Source of the DNA: an uncultured Phycisphaerales bacterium | GTDB taxonomy: Bacteria; Planctomycetota; Phycisphaerae; Sedimentisphaerales; Anaerobacaceae | Direction of reading: 5' to 3' | Length of the DNA: 64,000 nucleotides | Assembly (NCBI GenBank): GCA_937927975.1 | Contig: CALEZT010000082.1 | Coordinates: forward strand, 1-64,000 | Part shown: piece by piece, positions 17,031 through 25,213 of the stretch | Numbering within the stretch: the first letter of the stretch is position 1 | Layout: the number at the start of each line of letters is the position of its first letter | Notes under the pieces: generated by a model | Told to the model about the DNA's origin: nothing | The model's input: the letters and a program-made list of their open reading frames with translations, nothing else | The model's database searches: none | Program-made: the position numbers and the translations under genes

Positions 17031-17993
17031 ATGAAGACCATCCGCATTTCGACCATCGTGACCTTGGCGACGCTCTGCAGTTCCCTCTGTTCCGGGGCCG
17101 ATGACGCCAAGCGTCCAAACGATTCGATTCTACGCAGAACATTCGACCTGGCCGCTCCGCGATCGAACGAGGCGCAGGTATTTGAAATGGAGACCCGCGT
17201 CCTCACCTACGCCCTCGACGGCCGACGCGTGAACACCGACGTCCTGAAGCTGTCGCTCACGTGTACACCAGGCAAAGAGGCCGGCGACGCCGACCGGTAC
17301 ACCTGCACCCGGTTCGCGGTGCAGTTCGGGACCGGGCCCGAAATCGAGATCCCCGCCATGGCAGGCTGGAGCTATCCGTTCAAGCATGGCGGCACAGGCA
17401 TCGACGAGAAAGGCCAGGTCTTCGGCATCGACCACGCGAAGTTCGAGAAGCTCGCCGACGCCAACGGCAAGCCTCTGCCCGTGGACAAGGCGTACTTCGT
17501 CTACAACACGTTCATCGACTTCCACGCGTTCTGCAACGTCTTCGCAGAACCCGTGACAGAGGGCAAGGGCATCCAGGATTTGAAACGCCTCGGCGACAAG
17601 ATCGTGCACGCCGCCGCCAACACCGAAGCGCCGGTGAACCTCGGCGCAGGCATCCAGAAAGACTCGACCTTCAAGAACGGCCAAGTCACCCTCGAATTCA
17701 AGGGCCTCAGTCTCGTGGACAACGCTCCCTGCGTCGTGGTGGCCTACGACTCCGGCGAAAGCTCCTTCCAAATGATCGTGACGCCCATGCCCAGCATGGA
17801 GGTCCGCTCGGTCGGCAGCTCCCACTACAAGGGCGACCTCCACATCGACCTGGCGACCCGCTGGGTCCGCAAGGCGACCATGGACGAACTGGTCGTCACC
17901 GAGACCACCGTGCCGGGCATGGCCAACAAGATCAACGCGGTGATCGAGCGAGCCACCACGATCCGCAACGTCGCCGACAAGTCCCAAGGTTGA
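17031..17993 (+). CDS. Secreted protein of unknown function
   Basis: A 320-residue protein with a signal peptide at residues 1-22 (ISTIVTLATLCSSLCSGA). The mature part is rich in beta-strand patterns and has no motif I recognise; four Cys lie within it. It follows the membrane-protein gene by 31 bases with an AGGAG-type ribosome site, so it may belong to the PadR-controlled unit. No function is proposed. Confidence 0.7.
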   Translation: MKTIRISTIVTLATLCSSLCSGADDAKRPNDSILRRTFDLAAPRSNEAQVFEMETRVLTYALDGRRVNTDVLKLSLTCTPGKEAGDADRYTCTRFAVQFGTGPEIEIPAMAGWSYPFKHGGTGIDEKGQVFGIDHAKFEKLADANGKPLPVDKAYFVYNTFIDFHAFCNVFAEPVTEGKGIQDLKRLGDKIVHAAANTEAPVNLGAGIQKDSTFKNGQVTLEFKGLSLVDNAPCVVVAYDSGESSFQMIVTPMPSMEVRSVGSSHYKGDLHIDLATRWVRKATMDELVVTETTVPGMANKINAVIERATTIRNVADKSQG

Positions 17994-18023
17994 GTCCCCG
18001 CGACGGGCGGCAGCGACAAGCGC

Positions 18024-18122
18024 CGGGTGGCAGCGACAAGCGGAGTCTTCGGAGCTTGTCGATGGTTGATCGTTCGTCCGTGAGACACCATCGACAAGCT
18101 GCGCTTGCCGCTGCCACCCGGG
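18024..18122. repeat. Palindromic repeat element, copy 1 (about 98 bp)
   Basis: The left arm (core GTGGCAGCGACAAGC ... GCTTGTCGATGGT) faces a matching right arm (core ACCATCGACAAGC ... GCTGCCACCCG). A second copy with a different loop lies at 24954-25049. No coding sense; probably a small non-autonomous mobile element. Confidence 0.8.
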
Positions 18123-18157
18123 ATCGAGTCCTTCCTTGTGCATCCCTCCGTGCGCCG

Positions 18158-20515
18158 TCACCGGCGCGCGGGCTTTCCATAGACCTCGACCTCGATGTAG
18201 TGGTTCAGATCGTCGGCGGTGTTGCCGTTGCTGTAGAGTCGGACGTACCGGCCGCGAAGGCCCCTGGCGTCGAAGATCTCGCCGAAGTGGGTATCGACAT
18301 AGTGCATGTCGGCGCCGACGCCCAGGCCCGCGGAGTTGTCCATGTCGTTGTTGAAGACCGTCTTGACGCCCTCGATGAAGTCCGGATCGTTCGAGATCTG
18401 AATGATTATATCGAAGTACACCCGCGGCTCCTTATGGAAGTGCCAGACCCGCACGCCGTAGACCTCGTGCTCGCCCTCCAGATCGATCGTAACGTGCTGA
18501 AGCAATGGCCCCAGCTCCACGTAGCTGCCGTCGGCCGCTTCTTTGTCGCCATCTGTGATCATCTCCAACTCTCCGGTGATCGGCTCGGGGTCGCTGGAAG
18601 AAACGGGCTTGCCCAGCGCGACATTCGTGGTTCCAGCCGGCGCCAGGAAGGGCGGGCCGGCCTCCATCTGTACTGCCTTGGTCCGCGGAGCCCGGAAATC
18701 CTTGGGCGTCCCCTCGAACACCCTCCCAGGCAGAATCGTGTCCACCGGCGCCAGTCGCGCCGCCGGACTCGTGACGGCCGCTTCATCCTGGATCGCCCGC
18801 ACGAGGCGGAATCCGTTGTTGTAGTGACTGGCGGAAGGCTGCGTGCCCATGCGGCAGCCCGAGGCGAGCCACCCGGGCGGGTTGCCGATGGAACCGCCGC
18901 GGGAGACCACGTCCGTCGGGCCGTCCACGTTCCAGCGGGGCCGACCGTCGGTCGGCGCGCCCTCGTAGCTGGTCGTGAAGAAATCCAGGCACCATTCCCA
19001 GACGTTGCCGTGCATGTCGTAGAGACCCCAGGCGTTGGGCTGCTTCTGCGCGACCGGGTGCACGCGGCCCCCCGAGTTGTGCTGCGACCAGCCCATCGCG
19101 CCGAGCTCGCCTGCAAAGAGGCCCGCGGTCCCCGCCCGGCAGGCGTACTCCCACTCGGCCTCGCTGGGCAGGCGGATCTGCTGCCCGCTCTCGACGGACA
19201 GCCACCGGCAGAACGCCATCGCGTCGTACCAACTGACCAGCGTCGCGGGGCAATCGTCGGACTCGTCGGCAGTCACGCGGCGCCAGTCCAGGTTGTCCTC
19301 GCACTGCCAGTCCTGCGTTCCCTGTCGCAGCCAGCCGTAGCCTTCTTTCTGGCCGTCGCTGACGTAACCCGTCGCTTCGAGGAAGGCGCGGAACTGCGCG
19401 ATTGTGACTTCGGTCACGCCCATCTCGAATTCGCACCCGATCTGCACCTTGTGCCAGGGCTTCTCGATCTCTCCGGTGCCGCCCATCGTGAACTCGCCCG
19501 CGGGAATCCGGACGAACTCGAACCGCACGCCGCGAGCGGTCAGGAGGGTTCGCCCTTTCTGCTCGTCGCGGATGCACTTCGCGTCGCCTCGCTTCTCCGC
19601 GCGGACAACCGCGGCCGGCTTCGCAGCGCCGGGATCGCCTGAAGACACCACGATTCGAAATCCCGTGTCGGGCCTGGCGAAGTTCCGGATGCGCCGCGAC
19701 CGGTAGGAGGGGGAAAGCTGCCGAGCCGGGCCGGACCAGGACCCGCCTCGCAGGACGTAGCGCCACGCAGGCTGCGGCAGCGCCGGATCGTCCGTCCGCG
19801 CGCCGCTGTCCTCGCAGACGCCGTCGTAGCCCGGCTGATAGACGTCCAGACACCACTCGAAGGCGTTGCCCTGCATGTCGCACAAGCCCCAGGCGTTGGC
19901 TCTCCTGCCGCCGACGGGCCGTGCACGGGAGGCGTTCTCTTCGTACCACGCCGCATCGCTCACATCTTCCACGCCATCTTCCGCGCCGCCGGCGCGGGCG
20001 GCGTACTCCCACTCGGCCTCCGTCGGCAGGCGGACAGCCCGACCCGTCCGCTCGCTCAGCCACCCACAGAAAGCCATCGCATCGTTGCGGCTGATCACAA
20101 GCGCCGGATGCTCGTCGGTCGTCTCGAAGCCGGGCCGGCGCCAGTCGAGGCCTCGTTCATGCGAGTGCAGCCCGGGCAGCGGGCACGTGTACGCCCAGCC
20201 CGCCTTCTCGGCGTCGGTCTTGTACCCGGTCGCCTCCACAAATGCCCGAAACTGGCGGACCGTCACTTCGGTTCGCCCCATGTGGAAATCGTAATCGATG
20301 CAAACCTCATGAACCGGTCGCTCATCGCGGTCGCCATCCTCGGAGCCCATGAGGAACCGCCCCGGCGGGATACGCACGAGCTCGAATTCGACGTTCCCGG
20401 CCTTGAGAGTCGTGAGTTCGCTCGGGCATGCTCGATCCGCGGATAGCAGTCCCACGATCAGCAGAGCCGCGAACCTTCTTGCCGCCGTGCTTTGCGTAGC
20501 CTGTTCTCGCTTCAT
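18158..20515 (-). CDS. Secreted protein with two FGE-like domains and a discoidin-like end
   Basis: A 785-residue protein with a signal peptide (FAALLIVGLLSADRA). The first sulfatase-modifying-factor-like domain runs about 45-290 (VRIPPGRFLMGSEDGD, LPTEAEWEYAARAGG, GFRIVV), the second about 335-575 (VRIPAGEFTMGG, LPSEAEWEYACRAGT, NGFRLVRA). A discoidin-like module at about 625-785 (NVALGKPVSSSD) also ends the 21476 product. The Cys pair needed for formylglycine formation in true FGE is absent, so a binding or other role is more likely. It is the last gene of the 23611-18158 operon, 24 bases after the 20540 gene. Confidence 0.85.
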   Translation of the reverse strand: MKREQATQSTAARRFAALLIVGLLSADRACPSELTTLKAGNVEFELVRIPPGRFLMGSEDGDRDERPVHEVCIDYDFHMGRTEVTVRQFRAFVEATGYKTDAEKAGWAYTCPLPGLHSHERGLDWRRPGFETTDEHPALVISRNDAMAFCGWLSERTGRAVRLPTEAEWEYAARAGGAEDGVEDVSDAAWYEENASRARPVGGRRANAWGLCDMQGNAFEWCLDVYQPGYDGVCEDSGARTDDPALPQPAWRYVLRGGSWSGPARQLSPSYRSRRIRNFARPDTGFRIVVSSGDPGAAKPAAVVRAEKRGDAKCIRDEQKGRTLLTARGVRFEFVRIPAGEFTMGGTGEIEKPWHKVQIGCEFEMGVTEVTIAQFRAFLEATGYVSDGQKEGYGWLRQGTQDWQCEDNLDWRRVTADESDDCPATLVSWYDAMAFCRWLSVESGQQIRLPSEAEWEYACRAGTAGLFAGELGAMGWSQHNSGGRVHPVAQKQPNAWGLYDMHGNVWEWCLDFFTTSYEGAPTDGRPRWNVDGPTDVVSRGGSIGNPPGWLASGCRMGTQPSASHYNNGFRLVRAIQDEAAVTSPAARLAPVDTILPGRVFEGTPKDFRAPRTKAVQMEAGPPFLAPAGTTNVALGKPVSSSDPEPITGELEMITDGDKEAADGSYVELGPLLQHVTIDLEGEHEVYGVRVWHFHKEPRVYFDIIIQISNDPDFIEGVKTVFNNDMDNSAGLGVGADMHYVDTHFGEIFDARGLRGRYVRLYSNGNTADDLNHYIEVEVYGKPARR

Positions 20516-20539
20516 GATCTAATCCTCCACAGTTCGCTT

Positions 20540-21451
20540 TCAGGGTTTTGGCACATCGCACACGAGGCGAAAGCCGTTGTTGGAGTGGACCATGTGGCCC
20601 AGCGGCGTCTGCATCCGGATGTAGGACCGACACAGCCATGCGGGATTGAAGAAGGAGCCGCCGCGGGTGATGCCGCGAGGATCGACGTCGGTCGTGTCCA
20701 GCCAGGCCGAGCCGTCGGTCGGGGCGCCCGTGCAATCCCGATGGTAGAGATCCTCGACCCATTCCCAGGCGTTGCCGTGCATGTCGTACAGGCCCCAGGC
20801 GTTCGGCTGCTTCTGCGCCACCGGGTGCGTCCGCGATGCGCTGTTCCATGCGTACCAGCCCATCGCATCGAGACTGCCTGCGTATTCGCCCGTCGTGCCC
20901 GCCCGACAGGCGTACTCCCACTCGGCCTCGCTGGGCAGGCGGAGGGTGCGACCGGTCTTTTCGCTCAGCCACCGACAGAACGCATGCGCGTCGCTCCTGC
21001 CCAGACATACGACGGGCTCGCGGCCGGTCTGCGCGTAGCCGGGCCATTGCCAGTCGACCAGGTACTCGAAATGCCAGCCCGTGTCCGCAGGCGAGAAAAC
21101 ACAACCTCGTTTCTGTGCCTCGGTGACATAGCCCGTCTGCTCGACGAACAGGCGGAACTGCTCCACCGTGACCTCCGTCACGCCCATGTAGTACGCACGA
21201 CGGATGGTCACCTCGTGGGCCGGCATCTCGTACGTCCAGTTGTATTCATCCACGTAACGATGCGGACTTCCCATCGTGAAACGGCCGGGATCGATCCGAA
21301 CGAAGTCGAACGTCACGTCGTCGACCTGGAGCGCGAGTCTGGCCGGAACGACAGGCCGACTCGCTTGGGCAGGGGCTCTCTCCGTCGCATGGCTCAAAAG
21401 GATCGCCGTAACGAGCAGGCAGAATCCGCGCGCAGCGTGTCTGTGTTTCAT
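20540..21451 (-). CDS. Secreted FGE-like (SUMF1-domain) protein
   Basis: A 303-residue protein with an N-terminal signal peptide (GFCLLVTAILLSHATERA) and one sulfatase-modifying-factor-like domain: VRIDPGRFTMGSPHR, GVTEVTVEQFRLFVEQTGY, LPSEAEWEYACRAGTTGEYAG, YDMHGNAWEWVEDLY and NNGFRLVCD. The active-site Cys pair of formylglycine-generating enzyme is not present at the usual place (the loop reads RGGSFFNPAWLCRSYIRM with one Cys), so catalysis is doubtful. ATG 21451 follows GGAGAA. It lies between the anti-sigma and double-FGE genes of the operon with 24-base gaps. Confidence 0.87.
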   Translation of the reverse strand: MKHRHAARGFCLLVTAILLSHATERAPAQASRPVVPARLALQVDDVTFDFVRIDPGRFTMGSPHRYVDEYNWTYEMPAHEVTIRRAYYMGVTEVTVEQFRLFVEQTGYVTEAQKRGCVFSPADTGWHFEYLVDWQWPGYAQTGREPVVCLGRSDAHAFCRWLSEKTGRTLRLPSEAEWEYACRAGTTGEYAGSLDAMGWYAWNSASRTHPVAQKQPNAWGLYDMHGNAWEWVEDLYHRDCTGAPTDGSAWLDTTDVDPRGITRGGSFFNPAWLCRSYIRMQTPLGHMVHSNNGFRLVCDVPKP

Positions 21452-21475
21452 GATGGGTTCTCCGCACATTCGTCG

Positions 21476-23032
21476 TCAGTTGCTCTGGATCGACTTCAGC
21501 GGTCTTCCGTAGACCTCGACCTCGGTATAGTGGTTCAGCTCGTCGTGGCTGTTGCCGTTGCTGTAGCAGCGGACGTACCGGCCCCGCACGCTCTTGGCGT
21601 CGATCAGCTTGCCCTCGTACGTCTCGGTGTACGTCAAATCCCGTCCCGCGCCCAGGCCCAGCGTATTGTCCGCGTCGTTGTTGAAGATCGTCCGCACCCC
21701 CCGCTTGAACGACCGGTCGTCCGAAACCTGCACCACCACGTCGTGATAGGAGCGAGGCCAGCGGTGATGGTGCCACAGCACGACCGCGTAGATCTCGCAC
21801 GATTCCAGCAGGTCGATCGTGATGAACTGCGGCCTGGGACCCAGCTCGACGACCCCGCCTTCGACCGCCTCCTTGTCCCCGTCGGTGATCAAGTCCAGAC
21901 TGCCTGCGATCGGCTCGCGATCGCTCGACGCAACCGGCTTGCCCCTGGCGAGGTTGACCGTCCCGGCCGGCGCCAGGAACGGCGGGCGCGGACCGCCGCG
22001 AGGCCTCTCCAGATTGGCCGTGCGACCGTCCTGGGGCGTGCCGCTGAACTTGGCCTTGGGCAATTCGATCTGGAGCGGTTCGAGCCGGAATCCGCCCGAC
22101 GCCGGCGGCGGCGTCAGCGACGCGCTCCAATCCCCCGGCGTGCCGCGATAGTTCTGGCGTGTGTCGAACACGCGGGCCGCGCGGGGCACGCCCAGATCGT
22201 AGACGCTGGCCGGACCCGACGCGGGATAGCTCATCGCCCACTCCTCACGCGCCAGCACGTTGCCCCGCGTCCCCTGGTGCTCGACGTTGGCCGCGACGAT
22301 CCGGCGGGTCCTCGGGTCCGCCAGCACGGTCATCCGCAGGCGCGCCACCGGCTTGCCGTCGATGCTGTAGGCCGGCGCGTTGGCGTCGATCGCGTAGGCC
22401 CACACGGTCCGGCCTTCATGCTCGACGCTCGATTCCTCCAGCACTGCGTCCGCCCTGGCGGCGAAGACCGCGAAGGACGCGACGAAGTTGTAGGCGGATT
22501 CCGCGCCGAAAGGCCCGGTCCTGGGCAACTCCGAGACCACCAGCGTCTTGATTCTCGGGCTGTAAGCGAGTTTCACCTGGCGCTGCCCGTAGTCGTAGGC
22601 GACGACCGTCTCGTCGTCGGTGAGCACGTAGGTCTGCTTGTCCGCCAGGTTGCACCACTGCCGCTCGGTGGACGACTGGCCGCTGGTGTACCGCGTGGCG
22701 ACCGCCAGCATCCAGGGCGCGCCCTCGGTGGCCAGGCGCACGCGTTCCAGACCGCTCGGCGAGCGGGACGAGCCCAACCACATCCAGGCGCCGACGCCTG
22801 CGACGACGAGAATCGCCGCCGCAACGGCCAGCCATGCGGCACGAATGGATCGGACAGGGGCGGGCGTCAAACCCGCCCCCGCGACGTCGGCCTGCGCGTC
22901 GCCGACGGCGCAGGCCTGTTCGAAGGCGGTCATCATCTGCCGACGGAGCCGTTCCCGATGAAGCGGGTTGGGCTCGTCGTCGGTCCTCAGGCCCGCAACG
23001 ATCTTTCGGAAGTTGTTTTCGCGTTCGGACAT
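21476..23032 (-). CDS. Membrane anti-sigma-like protein with C-terminal discoidin-like domain
   Basis: A 518-residue protein. Residues 1-63 are cytoplasmic without a zinc motif; a membrane helix (AAWLAVAAAILVVAGVGAWMW) spans about 64-84. The middle is a LolA-like sensor region. Residues about 355-518 form a discoidin (F5/8 type C)-like module, beginning VNLARGKPVASSD and ending HYTEVEVYGRP, very similar to the end of the 18158 protein. Its ATG directly follows the sigma stop (23033), so it is the presumed inhibitor. A carbohydrate or surface ligand for the discoidin part is inferred from the family. Confidence 0.82.
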   Translation of the reverse strand: MSERENNFRKIVAGLRTDDEPNPLHRERLRRQMMTAFEQACAVGDAQADVAGAGLTPAPVRSIRAAWLAVAAAILVVAGVGAWMWLGSSRSPSGLERVRLATEGAPWMLAVATRYTSGQSSTERQWCNLADKQTYVLTDDETVVAYDYGQRQVKLAYSPRIKTLVVSELPRTGPFGAESAYNFVASFAVFAARADAVLEESSVEHEGRTVWAYAIDANAPAYSIDGKPVARLRMTVLADPRTRRIVAANVEHQGTRGNVLAREEWAMSYPASGPASVYDLGVPRAARVFDTRQNYRGTPGDWSASLTPPPASGGFRLEPLQIELPKAKFSGTPQDGRTANLERPRGGPRPPFLAPAGTVNLARGKPVASSDREPIAGSLDLITDGDKEAVEGGVVELGPRPQFITIDLLESCEIYAVVLWHHHRWPRSYHDVVVQVSDDRSFKRGVRTIFNNDADNTLGLGAGRDLTYTETYEGKLIDAKSVRGRYVRCYSNGNSHDELNHYTEVEVYGRPLKSIQSN

Positions 23033-23611
23033 CTACTCATCTCCACCCAGATCCCCCCGCAATACATCCTCCAACCGGCGGAGTATCCGGTGCAGCGTTA
23101 CGCGGATCGTCGCGGGTCGTGCCTTGACGATCCGAGCGATCTCGTCGTAATCCATGTTCTCGAAGAACCGCAGCGTCAGCAGGGTCTGGTGCTCGGGCTT
23201 GAGCTGACCGACCGCCGCGTACAGCGTCGGCCAGTCCAGGTTCGACCACGCGCCCTGTTCCGGCGAATCTTCCATCCTCGCGGCCACCACGTTCTTCATC
23301 AGCCGCTGACGACGCAGGGTCTTGCGAATGTGGGCGTTCGCCTGGTTGGCCGCGATGGTGTAGAGCCAACTGCGAAAGTCCTGCTCCGTCCGCCCTTTGA
23401 ACTCCCGCATCGTGCGAGCGACCGTCAGGAAGACCGACGAGGTCACGTCCTCTGCGGCCGAGCGGTTGAACAGCCGGTGGACGCAGAAGCGAAAGATCCG
23501 GTCGTAATACAGCTCGTACAGCCTGCCCAGGGCCGAGGCCTGGCTTTTCGCCAGGATCACCAGATCGTCGTAAACCGTTTGTTCAACGGGTTTTGCCATA
23601 ATCGCGACCAT
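23033..23611 (-). CDS. ECF RNA polymerase sigma factor
   Basis: A 192-residue ECF sigma factor with region 2 (ALGRLYELYYDRIFRFCVHRL, AAEDVTSSVFLTVARTM, FRSWLYTIAANQANAHIRK) and region 4 (QLKPEHQTLLTLRFFENMDYDEIARIV with the helix-turn-helix RPATIRVTLHRILRRLE). The start may be ATG 23611 or ATG 23599. It heads the four-gene operon down to 18158: sigma, anti-sigma-discoidin, FGE-like, double FGE-discoidin. It probably controls that operon and others. Confidence 0.9.
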   Translation of the reverse strand: MVAIMAKPVEQTVYDDLVILAKSQASALGRLYELYYDRIFRFCVHRLFNRSAAEDVTSSVFLTVARTMREFKGRTEQDFRSWLYTIAANQANAHIRKTLRRQRLMKNVVAARMEDSPEQGAWSNLDWPTLYAAVGQLKPEHQTLLTLRFFENMDYDEIARIVKARPATIRVTLHRILRRLEDVLRGDLGGDE

Positions 23612-23679
23612 TGCATGGTTTCAATTGCGCATCCGCCCGTCATGTTACACGCCCGCCGGCCCAAAATCTCCCAAAAACA

Positions 23680-24079
23680 GGCTCATCCGGCTTTTGCGTA
23701 CTGGGAGATAGGGCAACGACCGGCCGCCGGGGACGCCGTCCCCGGACCCCTGGGATTTCCCGCTTTGGGCCAGAAACATCAGGTGCAGAGCGGAGCCGAT
23801 CCGTGTTCCAGGAAAACCGACACCACTTGCTTTCTGTCCTCCCGCCTGGCGTTGGCTCGGGCGGATCTCTTGTCGCAGGTCCCGCTCTGCTGGGCAGCAA
23901 CCCGCCCCCCGGCGAGAGCCCGCGTTGCGGGAGGGCCACGGTCCAGGGACCTGGGCGACGTTGCCTGTGTGGTTCGTCGCCTTCCCCTATGCCATGTTTC
24001 TGGCGCAAAGCGACAAATCCCAGGGGGCTGGGGACAGCGTCCCCAAAGGCCATGGAAGTACGCGAAAACCGGATGAGCC
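23680..24079. repeat. MITE-like element, 400 bp, with 23-bp terminal inverted repeats
   Basis: The left end (23680-23702, starting GGCTCATCCGGCTTTTGCG) and right end (24057-24079, ending AAAACCGGATGAGCC) match in 21 of 23 positions. Inside each end lies a conserved phrase with CCCCGGACCCCTGGGATT or its complement. A 242-bp relative with the same ends is at 42749-42990, and solo inner phrases occur near 40.5, 41.3 and 41.8 kb. It encodes nothing. Confidence 0.8.
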
Positions 24080-24123
24080 ACAAATGCTCATGATGCCCCC
24101 ACGAAATCGAATGGCACACACGT

Positions 24124-24170
24124 ACGCGCCACACGCGCCATGTAAAAATGTTGGCGCGTGTGGCGCGTTT
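24124..24170. other. Strong stem-loop with 16-bp perfect stem
   Basis: Arms 24124-24139 and 24153-24168 (ACGCGCCACACGCGCC and its exact complement) enclose a 13-base A/T-rich loop and are followed by TT. It may be a terminator or a structured element; no gene ends nearby on the plus strand. Confidence 0.6.
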
Positions 24171-24357
24171 GGCGCGGAGGACGGCCCGCAGAGTCTGCGC
24201 GATTTTACAGGCCCTTGGGCCGCGTCCGACGCGGTTTTCCGGGTCGCCGGGGCGTCCGACCCCCTGCCGGGGCCCTGACAACGCGGTTGCCTGAAGTGGC
24301 GGCATAACCGCAACTGTGGGCAGGCTGTGAGGCTTCCCAATCCCCCGTTCCTCCGTG

Positions 24358-24517
24358 GGAATCGCAAAATTCGTGCAACATCTGAAACCCCAAAACACCC
24401 CGGACGCACAATTTTTTTTATTCCTTTCATCAGCTCAGGTTATGTGTATTTCAACCATCGCGAAAACACGAATTTTTCGACAAATTCGTGCAACATCGGG
24501 CAAGGGTAGAGGGACGC
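24358..24517 (+). repeat. 160-bp spaced-box element, copy 1 (before the primase remnant)
   Basis: Three conserved boxes, GCAAAATTCGTGCAACATCT, CGCACAATTTTTTTTATTCC and a third starting AACACGAATTTTTCGAC and ending TAGAGGGACGC, are separated by diverged sequence. The copy at 58034-58193 has exactly the same length and spacing. The third box contains the palindrome CACGAATTT/AAATTCGTG. It ends 55 bases before the primase start. A phage regulatory region or structured RNA is possible; no function is known to me. Confidence 0.75.
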
Positions 24518-24838
24518 CTCATTGCGAGCGGCCCCGAAACCGGACGAAAAAAAGGACGCAAGGAGAGGATCATGAGCACTGCTGCAGTGAGTGGAAACCA
24601 GGGTTCGATGAATCCGTTCGAGTTGGTGCTGTCGAAGCTGCCGGACGCCAGGCCGGTGGCGGGCAGTTCGCACAAGGCGTGGAAGGCCCGATGTCCCGCC
24701 CATGCGGACAGCGACCCCAGTCTGTCGGTCACGCTCGGGGACCAGGGCGGCGCGTTGATCCACTGCTACGCAGGCTGCTCGCCCGAGGCGGTCGTCGGAG
24801 CGCTGGGCCTGACGATGGCCGACCTCATGCCGCCGCGG

Positions 24839-24939
24839 GAAACACAAAGGGGACATTCTACTTTTCCCGCTTGCCCCAACCATCCGCCGGAGAAGGCCAA
24901 CGCGCCGGTTGAAAAAGCAGAATGTCCCCTTTGTGTCTC
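24839..24939. repeat. Inverted repeat element inside the primase remnant
   Basis: ACACAAAGGGGACATTCT at the left end and AGAATGTCCCCTTTGTGT at the right end are exact complements, about 101 bp end to end. It interrupts the primase reading frame just after its zinc domain. Confidence 0.82.
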
Positions 24940-24953
24940 GGCAGGTTCCTGTC

Positions 24954-25049
24954 CGGGTGGCAGCGACAAGCACCAGCTTGTCGATGGTCTTGTGAACACG
25001 CGAGGGCCATCGACAAGCTCCGAAGACTCCGCTTGTCGCTGCCACGCGG
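24954..25049. repeat. Palindromic repeat element, copy 2
   Basis: Same family as 18024-18122: outer arms GTGGCAGCGACAAGC and CTTGTCGCTGCCAC, inner arms GCTTGTCGATGG and CCATCGACAAGC, different loop. It lies next to the 24839 element. Confidence 0.8.
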
Positions 25050-25133
25050 GATTGGATTCGGACTCCTTGCATTCCTCAAGCCCCCCACGAAATCCAGCCG
25101 CGAGCTTCCCATGACGCGAGCGGTTTTTTGGCG

Positions 25134-25162
25134 TTTCGACGGCGCGCGGGAGGGGCTATAAT
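25134..25162 (+). promoter_or_regulatory. Probable promoter of the 25214 esterase gene
   Basis: A perfect TATAAT (25157-25162) lies 17 bases after TTTCGA (25134-25139), a weak -35. The distance to the start codon is 51 bases. Confidence 0.5.
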
Positions 25163-25213
25163 GTCTGCGTGCGACGGACCCTGGAGACTCGATGATTGAA
25201 AGGAGGCCGGATC

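Larger units (their letters stand above)
23612..24571. other. 960-base noncoding region made of repeat elements
   Basis: No gene is supported. It holds a 400-bp inverted-repeat element (23680-24079), a strong stem-loop (24124-24170) and the 160-bp box element (24358-24517). Long frames across it are translations of these repeats. Confidence 0.7.
24572..25114 (+). pseudogene. Truncated phage-type primase N-terminus (CHC2-like zinc finger)
   Basis: The first 90 residues are a CHC2-like zinc-binding domain of DNA primases: KARCPAHADSDPSLSVTLGD then LIHCYAGCSPEAVVGALGL supply C-x2-H and C-x3-C ligands. ATG 24572 has AAGGAGAGG before it. After residue 90 the reading frame runs into two inverted-repeat elements (24839-24939 and 24954-25049), and the catalytic Toprim or polymerase and helicase parts are missing. 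It is therefore a remnant of a phage or plasmid replication protein, unless the zinc domain alone is expressed. It lies downstream of the 160-bp box element. Confidence 0.72.

Noticed and set aside
18024..18122. CRISPR-like or terminator reading of the palindromic repeats
   Set aside because: There is one palindrome per site, no regular spacers and no cas genes; a second copy at 24954 lies inside a former gene, so mobile repeats explain it better.
17261..19642. A 793-codon plus-strand open frame
   Set aside because: It overlaps the 17031 gene in another frame and runs antisense to the double FGE gene; the product is Arg-rich low-complexity sequence with no domain.
18158..21451. Active formylglycine-generating enzymes with sulfatase partners
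   Set aside because: The Cys pair of the active site is missing and no sulfatase gene is present in the window.
20492..24076. A 1194-codon plus-strand open frame
   Set aside because: It is antisense to the FGE-like, anti-sigma and sigma genes, which have clear families, signal peptides and ribosome sites; long antisense frames are expected at this GC content.
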